Part shown: positions 6,635-10,246 of the stretch, one piece after another
Layout of the letters: every line of letters begins with the position of its first letter
Position numbering within the stretch: position 1 is the stretch's first letter
Origin: an uncultured Treponema sp.
GTDB lineage: Bacteria > Spirochaetota > Spirochaetia > Treponematales > Treponemataceae
Length of the DNA: 10,246 nt
Direction of reading: 5' to 3'
NCBI GenBank assembly: GCA_937885235.1
Contig: CAKZZK010000140.1
Span: 1 to 10,246, forward strand
Position numbers and translations under genes: made by a program
The notes under the pieces: generated by a model
Databases searched by the model: none
Seen by the model: only the letters and a program-made list of their open reading frames with translations
Told to the model about the DNA's origin: nothing

Positions 6635-8307
6635 TTTTTTTCAGCTCGTACGTCCGGCTCTTGAGGACAAGAGCCAGAGTACGCTTTTTCACTTTTTTCT
6701 TCCTGCTGGCGGCAGGGGCAGTTGTTTATTTTTTTGCCACCCAGCGGACGGATAACATACCCGTCATCACAGACATAGACCCGCCCGTAGGTATGCCGGA
6801 AGACCTTTTGACCATCACGGGCGAGAATTTCGGGACGACGAAGGGCAATTCCTACGTGGACATTGCCAATTCCCGCATCACCGGCAGCAGGTATATATCA
6901 TGGAGCGACAAGCGCATAGAGCTGCGCCTTCCGGCAAATGTGCAGGACGGGCTTGTCACCGTGAACACAGGCAACGGACGTTCAGCCCCCGTTTTCTTTG
7001 CAAATAAATCAAACATCCCCGTTCCCGTGCGTACAGACCCCAAGACCACGGTCCCCTTCATACAGAGCGTCAGCCCTGCCACTCCCGCGGCTGTCACGAT
7101 AGGACAGACCATCACCATCATCGGCAGCAATTTCGGCATGGCGCGGGGCAACGCAGAGGTATACTTCACCGCCAACAGGGAAGGAGACGGACGGCAGTTC
7201 ATCGCCGCTTCCGCAAACGACTACGATTACGAATACTGGAGCGACAACGAAATCCACGTGCGCGTGCCCGACGGCGCGGCAAGCGGCTTGCTCTACATTT
7301 CCACCGAACGCGGCGAAAGCCAGCAGGTAACGCTCAGCGTAAACTTTGCCGCGGGCAAGAAGGACTACACAAACCTGCACACCTATTCGCTCAGGACCGT
7401 CGCAGACCTCCAGAACAACAGCGCAGAAGCCACGCAGGACATCATCCTCTATATGCCCCGCCCCGCCGTGTCATCAATGCAGCCGGAGGCGACGATAGGG
7501 GAAATCTCCCCTGCCCCGCTCATCAGCGACGACCTGAACAACATCATCTTTCAAAGCAGCATTCCGCCTGCCGACGAAGCCAAGCACAGCTTTTCCGTCA
7601 CCTCCGTTGTGAAGGTCTACGCCATCACGGCAAACATCATCCCCCGCCAGATAGCGGCATACTCGGACAAGAACCGCCTGCTCTACAAAACCTATACATC
7701 GCCCGAAGCGGGAATTCCCTCCGCAGCCACGGCGATAAAAGAGCTTTCCGAGACCATCTGCGGCAAAACGCGCAATCCCTACGACAAAGCAAAAGCCATC
7801 TACGATTATATAGTAGAAAATTACAAAATCCGCAGCATGGTGCGCACCGGCAACGTGGAGGCGACTGACCTTCTGGAACGGAAGACAGGCGATGCCTACG
7901 ACTTTGCCATCGTCTACACGGCGCTCTGCCGCGCGGCGAGCATTCCCGCCCTGCCCATGTGCGGCGTGTTTGTCGAAGGGCAGGATTCCGTGAAAAACCA
8001 CTGGTGGGCGGAAATATACTTTGAAAACTACGGCTGGTTTCCCGTTGACTGCGCGCTCGGGGCGGGTCTGGAATACAGGCTCTTTGCTCCGCCAGATAAT
8101 CCGCGCCTCTTTTACTTTGGCAATCTGGATAACCAGCACCTGGCATTCAGCAGGGGGAGGAACCAGATACGCAGCTCGCTTTCAAGCAACAGGGTGGTAC
8201 AGCGCCCCCGTTCCTACGCATTGCAGTCCTGCTGGGAAGAGACAAACCTCAGCGATGCAAACTACAGCTCCCTCTGGAGCGATCCCGCCATCATAGGCAT
8301 CTATTGA
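6631..8307 (+). CDS. membrane-anchored TIG/transglutaminase-fold protein lacking the catalytic Cys
   Basis: The 558-residue product starts with TTG, overlapping the anti-sigma stop as TTGA; no ATG occurs before the first domain, so the TTG is the likely start. A signal anchor lies at about 18-35. Two IPT/TIG immunoglobulin-like domains follow: about 43-123 (with ITGENFGTTKGN) and 142-238 (with IIGSNFGMARGN). A linker leads to a transglutaminase-like domain at about 380-480. Its catalytic triad is incomplete: the G-x-C-x-D-F-A motif reads GDAYDFA, with Ala422 (codon 7894-7896) in place of Cys, while His457 (NHWWAEIYF) and Asp473 (WFPVDCALG) remain. The C-terminus has FGNLDNQHLAFSRGRN, which I recall from related proteins. 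It should face the periplasm and may act as a sensor or peptide-binding partner of the upstream sigma/anti-sigma pair. Confidence 0.85.
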   Translation: MIFFSSYVRLLRTRARVRFFTFFFLLAAGAVVYFFATQRTDNIPVITDIDPPVGMPEDLLTITGENFGTTKGNSYVDIANSRITGSRYISWSDKRIELRLPANVQDGLVTVNTGNGRSAPVFFANKSNIPVPVRTDPKTTVPFIQSVSPATPAAVTIGQTITIIGSNFGMARGNAEVYFTANREGDGRQFIAASANDYDYEYWSDNEIHVRVPDGAASGLLYISTERGESQQVTLSVNFAAGKKDYTNLHTYSLRTVADLQNNSAEATQDIILYMPRPAVSSMQPEATIGEISPAPLISDDLNNIIFQSSIPPADEAKHSFSVTSVVKVYAITANIIPRQIAAYSDKNRLLYKTYTSPEAGIPSAATAIKELSETICGKTRNPYDKAKAIYDYIVENYKIRSMVRTGNVEATDLLERKTGDAYDFAIVYTALCRAASIPALPMCGVFVEGQDSVKNHWWAEIYFENYGWFPVDCALGAGLEYRLFAPPDNPRLFYFGNLDNQHLAFSRGRNQIRSSLSSNRVVQRPRSYALQSCWEETNLSDANYSSLWSDPAIIGIY

Positions 8308-8345
8308 ATAAAGCAAAAGACTAACTTTAAGGAGGAATATTTTTT

Positions 8346-9077
8346 ATGAAGACAAAAGTACTGAGCGTGGGCGGCTCCATCATTGCCCCCGCCGAGCCAG
8401 ACACCCGCTTTCTGCACGAGTTCTGCACGATGGCAACAGACTGGCTCACGTCAAATTCAGAGACAAGGCTCATCCTCGTTGCAGGAGGGGGCGGCCCCGC
8501 GCGCCTCTACCAGAACGCCTACCGTGACCTCGCTTCCCGCTATGATGCGGGTACCAAGAAGAGCGCAGCCTACAGCACCGAAGCGGAAAACAACGCCGCC
8601 TGCGACTGGCTCGGCATAATGGCGACAAGGCTCAACGCGCAGCTGCTCAAGGCCGCCTTCGGACCGCTCTGCCAGCAGGACGTAGTGACAGACCCCACGA
8701 AGGTAACGGATTTTACGGGCAGGGTGCTCGTCGCCGCAGGGTGGAAGCCGGGCTTCTCCTCAGACAACGACGCAGTGCTGCTCGCCGAGCGCTTCACTGC
8801 GGACACCGTGGTGAACCTTTCCAACATTGAAAAGGTCTACACCGACGACCCCCGCAAAAATCCCGATGCCAAACCGCTGGACTCCATCAGCTGGGCAGAT
8901 TTCAGAAAGATGGTGGGGGACGAATGGGTGCCGGGCAAAAACTGTCCCTTTGACCCCATCGCAAGCAAAAAGGCTGCGGAACTGGGGCTCACCGTCATCT
9001 GCGCGGCGGGCAAGAACATCGCCAACATCCGCAGCATCCTTGACGGCAAAGAATACGTGGGCACCACGATAAAGTAA
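8346..9077 (+). CDS. pyrH: archaeal-type UMP kinase
   Basis: The 243-residue product is an amino-acid-kinase-fold protein and most resembles the archaeal form of UMP kinase, which makes UDP from UMP with ATP. Signs are VGGSIIAP (8-15, phosphate loop), VAGGGGPARLY (45-55), DWLGIMATRLNAQLL (87-101), GFSSDNDAVLLAE (136-148), the KVYTDDPRKNPDAK segment (163-176) and a GTTI ending. The usual bacterial PyrH lacks the NxxCxFDPxASKKA form of the late helix seen here (199-210). AAGGAGG lies 10 nt before the ATG. The gene follows the transglutaminase-fold gene after 38 bp with no terminator and precedes the glucosaminidase gene by 10 bp, so it is probably in the same transcript. It could be the only UMP kinase or a second one; it might also use another substrate. 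Confidence 0.8.
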   Translation: MKTKVLSVGGSIIAPAEPDTRFLHEFCTMATDWLTSNSETRLILVAGGGGPARLYQNAYRDLASRYDAGTKKSAAYSTEAENNAACDWLGIMATRLNAQLLKAAFGPLCQQDVVTDPTKVTDFTGRVLVAAGWKPGFSSDNDAVLLAERFTADTVVNLSNIEKVYTDDPRKNPDAKPLDSISWADFRKMVGDEWVPGKNCPFDPIASKKAAELGLTVICAAGKNIANIRSILDGKEYVGTTIK

Positions 9078-9087
9078 GGGGGAGCGG

Positions 9088-9678
9088 ATGCGGAAGCTTT
9101 TACTCCCCTGCCTGCCCCTGTTCTTTGCCCTCCTGCTTTCCGGCTGCCTTTCAAACCGCGGGCGGAAGGTAAAGGAGACGGTCTCCCGCTCGCTCACCGA
9201 CGAGGGGGTAAAGACGGAAAGGCAGCTCTGCAAGTTCTTCCTTGAGAGCCGTCCCGATGCAGACAAGGAGCAGGTGGAGCGCCTTGCCCACTACTATGTG
9301 GAGGAAGCAAAATACGAGGGAATCAACAGCGACTGCGCCTTTGTGCAGATGTGTCTGGAAACGGGCTTCCTGCGTTTTGGCAACCTGGTCACGCCGGAGA
9401 TGCACAACTACTGCGGTCTGGGCGCCATAAACGCCGCCCACCCCGGAGAATCCTTTGCCACCGAGCAGCTGGGCGTGCGGGCGCACATCCAGCACCTCCA
9501 CGCCTACGCGACGACGTCGAACATAAAGCTGAAAAACAAGCTGATTGACCCCCGCTACAAGTATGTCAGCCCGAGGGGCAAGGCTCCTACCATCTTCGGG
9601 CTCGCAGGCACCTGGGCAGCAGACAAAGAATACGGCGCAAAGCTGGACAAACTGCTGACAAAGCTTGAACAATACTGA
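9088..9678 (+). CDS. glucosaminidase-family (GH73-like) lipoprotein
   Basis: The 196-residue product has a lipoprotein signal ending in LSGC, with the acylated cysteine at 20. After a charged linker comes a glucosaminidase domain from about residue 60 to the end: AFVQMCLETGFLRFG (84-98) carries the probable catalytic Glu91, followed by NYCGLGAI, then GVRAHIQHLHAYA, and DPRYKYV with RGKAPTIFGLAGTWA near the end. Members of this family cut the glycan strands of peptidoglycan (beta-N-acetylglucosaminidase); the length matches a single-domain enzyme without extra wall-binding repeats. The ATG is preceded by an AGGGGGAG stretch ending 3 nt upstream. It is the last gene of the plus-strand series, and its envelope role fits the sigma factor module upstream. 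Confidence 0.85.
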   Translation: MRKLLLPCLPLFFALLLSGCLSNRGRKVKETVSRSLTDEGVKTERQLCKFFLESRPDADKEQVERLAHYYVEEAKYEGINSDCAFVQMCLETGFLRFGNLVTPEMHNYCGLGAINAAHPGESFATEQLGVRAHIQHLHAYATTSNIKLKNKLIDPRYKYVSPRGKAPTIFGLAGTWAADKEYGAKLDKLLTKLEQY

Positions 9679-9800
9679 ATATCTTCCCCGCGGATTGTGC
9701 AACAGCAGTGGTAAAGCGGGGACAGCGATAACGGTGATAACTGGGACGATGACGAGGACTGGCAGGGCATTCTGACAGCAGGCTGCAGGTCACCACGACA

Positions 9801-9910
9801 TAGCGATAAACAAAATGTCTTAGCGCTTAAAACGAAATGTTTTAGGTGCTAAGACAAAATGTTTTATGACCTAAGACAAAACGTTTTATGCGCTAAGACA
9901 AAATGTTTTA
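9801..9910. repeat. five tandem 22-bp units with a palindromic core
   Basis: Five units lie head to tail: 9801-9822, 9823-9844, 9845-9866, 9867-9888 and 9889-9910, with a degenerate start of a sixth (AACGCTAAA at 9911-9919). The last 17 bp of each unit are well conserved, consensus TAAGACAAAATGTTTTA. This is an imperfect inverted repeat of TAARACA about a short A-rich centre. The first 5 bp differ from unit to unit (TAGCG, GCGCT, GGTGC, TGACC, TGCGC). The 22-bp period is close to two helical turns, so proteins bound to successive cores would sit on nearly the same face. This looks like a cluster of binding sites (operator or iteron array). Units are too short for CRISPR, and stop codons in all units argue against coding. 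Confidence 0.85.
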
Positions 9911-9951
9911 AACGCTAAAATGAGATGATTAATTCTTTCACTAAAGGGGAC

Positions 9952-9991
9952 AAAAACGGCACACCAGCTTACGACGTAAGCCGATGTGCCG
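9952..9991 (-). terminator. intrinsic terminator, minus strand
   Basis: The arms CGGCACA (9957-9963) and TGTGCCG (9985-9991) pair perfectly, as do the inner arms GCTTAC (9967-9972) and GTAAGC (9976-9981) around a 3-nt loop, with a 3x3 internal loop between the two helices. Read on the minus strand the stem is followed at once by TTTTTG, the layout of a Rho-independent terminator. On the plus strand the stem is followed by AAAAAC, so it should work only for minus-strand transcription. No minus-strand protein gene ends here, which is why a small RNA is proposed upstream. Confidence 0.6.
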
Positions 9992-10129
9992 AAAAACAAA
10001 GGAGAGCTATGCTGAAGCTTTGTGTGTGTGCGCCAAAGCCGTCAGTGCACTAAGATAAATGAGCGCGACAGCAACTGAATACTGTCGGGAATGGCAACCT
10101 CTCTATTGAAGAAGTCCTCGCCATTCACG
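9952..10129 (-). ncRNA. candidate structured small RNA, about 178 nt
   Basis: Read on the minus strand, a promoter-like sequence ends about 7 bp before 10129 and a terminator ends at 9952. Between them are perfect hairpin arms. First is GAATGGC/GCCATTC (10126-10120 with 10095-10089), which starts a few nt from the predicted 5' end and encloses a smaller ACTTCT/AGAGGT helix. Second is CGACAG/CTGTCG (10087-10082 with 10071-10066). Third is a weaker GTGC/GCAC pair (10050-10047 with 10031-10028). Last is the terminator stem. The predicted 5' flank ACAAAACG can also pair with the terminator tail CGTTTTTGT. I see no hallmarks of tmRNA, RNase P RNA, SRP RNA or tRNA, and the separate hairpins do not suit the rod shape of 6S RNA. 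The structure is seen; the transcription is inferred. Confidence 0.4.
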
Positions 10130-10135
10130 TTTTGT

Positions 10136-10164
10136 ATACTATCACAAACAAAATAAAAATGCAA
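10136..10164 (-). promoter_or_regulatory. promoter for the candidate small RNA
   Basis: On the minus strand TTGCAT (10164-10159, 4 of 6 matches to the -35 consensus) is followed by exactly 17 bp and TAGTAT (10141-10136, 4 of 6 matches to the -10 consensus). A TG dinucleotide one base upstream of the -10 forms an extended -10. The spacer is AT-rich. The predicted start near 10129 lies just before the first strong hairpin of the proposed RNA, which supports the pairing of the two calls. Confidence 0.4.
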
Positions 10165-10246
10165 GTGGTAAAGATATAAAAATTTGTTAGACTATTATTC
10201 GTAAGGGAATTTGTCGCAAGAATTCGAAAGCGACTTTGTCGTATAT

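Larger units (their letters stand above)
9679..10246. other. 568-bp region without a convincing protein gene
   Basis: No frame in this stretch has a start, ribosome site and length that persuade me of a protein gene. From left to right it holds an inverted repeat CCCCGC...GCGGGG (9686-9691 and 9716-9721) with no T-run after it, a short acidic coding-like stretch without a start (9715-9849), five 22-bp palindromic tandem repeats (9801-9910), a hairpin-rich block on which a minus-strand small RNA is proposed (9952-10129), an AT-rich promoter region, and a hairpin at the right edge (10213-10234). Base composition is clearly lower in GC than in the genes to the left. Confidence 0.75.

Noticed and set aside
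9686..9721. Terminator after the glucosaminidase gene (CCCCGC/GCGGGG)
   Set aside because: The arms pair, but the loop is 24 nt and no T-run follows on either strand.
9801..9921. CRISPR array
   Set aside because: Units are 22 bp with only 5-bp variable linkers, and no cas gene is present. The conserved part is a palindromic core, not a repeat of 28-40 bp separated by spacers of about 30 bp.
9952..10025. tracrRNA of a type II CRISPR system
   Set aside because: GAGCTATGCTG at 10005-10015 matches part of the Streptococcus pyogenes repeat, and a terminator hairpin follows on the minus strand. There is no cas9 or repeat array in view, the match is only 11 nt, and the bulged anti-repeat pattern is absent. 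It is worth reconsidering only if cas genes lie just to the right.
1..10246. Insertion sequence, prophage or other mobile element genes
   Set aside because: No transposase, integrase or phage-like protein was seen, and the gene order fits a conserved chromosomal neighbourhood.

Overview
The window looks like chromosomal DNA from a spirochaete of the genus Treponema. GC content is moderate to high in the genes and low in the gaps. The gene set is a two-domain cyclic-nucleotide-binding regulator, MurB, CysRS with an HIGN signature, an ECF sigma factor, a zinc-finger membrane protein and a TPR protein. From memory this resembles the T. pallidum neighbourhood around TP0089-TP0095; no search was run. 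The species cannot be named from the sequence.

Left part (1-3737). The 3' end of a TPR gene on the + strand converges on a minus-strand series: murB, a double cyclic-nucleotide-binding (CNB) regulator, an exported protein of unknown function, and a DUF192 lipoprotein. The last three are tightly packed, with a 4-bp and then a 23-bp overlap. A good sigma70-type promoter for this series lies in the murB/cysS divergent gap (-35 TTGCCT, 17 bp, -10 TATAAT).

Middle part (3811-9678). A plus-strand series holds cysS, an ECF sigma factor (GTG start), a zinc-binding anti-sigma-like membrane protein overlapping it by 17 bp, and a membrane-anchored protein with two TIG domains and a transglutaminase-like domain (TTG start, 4-bp overlap). 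An archaeal-type UMP kinase and a glucosaminidase-family lipoprotein follow. The sigma/anti-sigma/transglutaminase-fold trio is probably a cell-envelope signalling unit. The transglutaminase fold has alanine where the catalytic cysteine is expected, while the His and Asp remain, so it is probably a binding or sensing domain rather than an enzyme.

Right part (9679-10246). These 568 bp hold no convincing protein gene but are highly structured. There are five tandem 22-bp units, each built on a 17-bp imperfect palindrome and separated by variable 5-bp linkers, like an array of operator sites. Next comes a stretch of about 180 bp with several strong hairpins. On the minus strand it has a promoter-like sequence at one end and a stem plus T-run terminator at the other, which fits a free-standing small RNA matching no family I know. 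These two elements and the cysteine-less transglutaminase fold are the most interesting items here.
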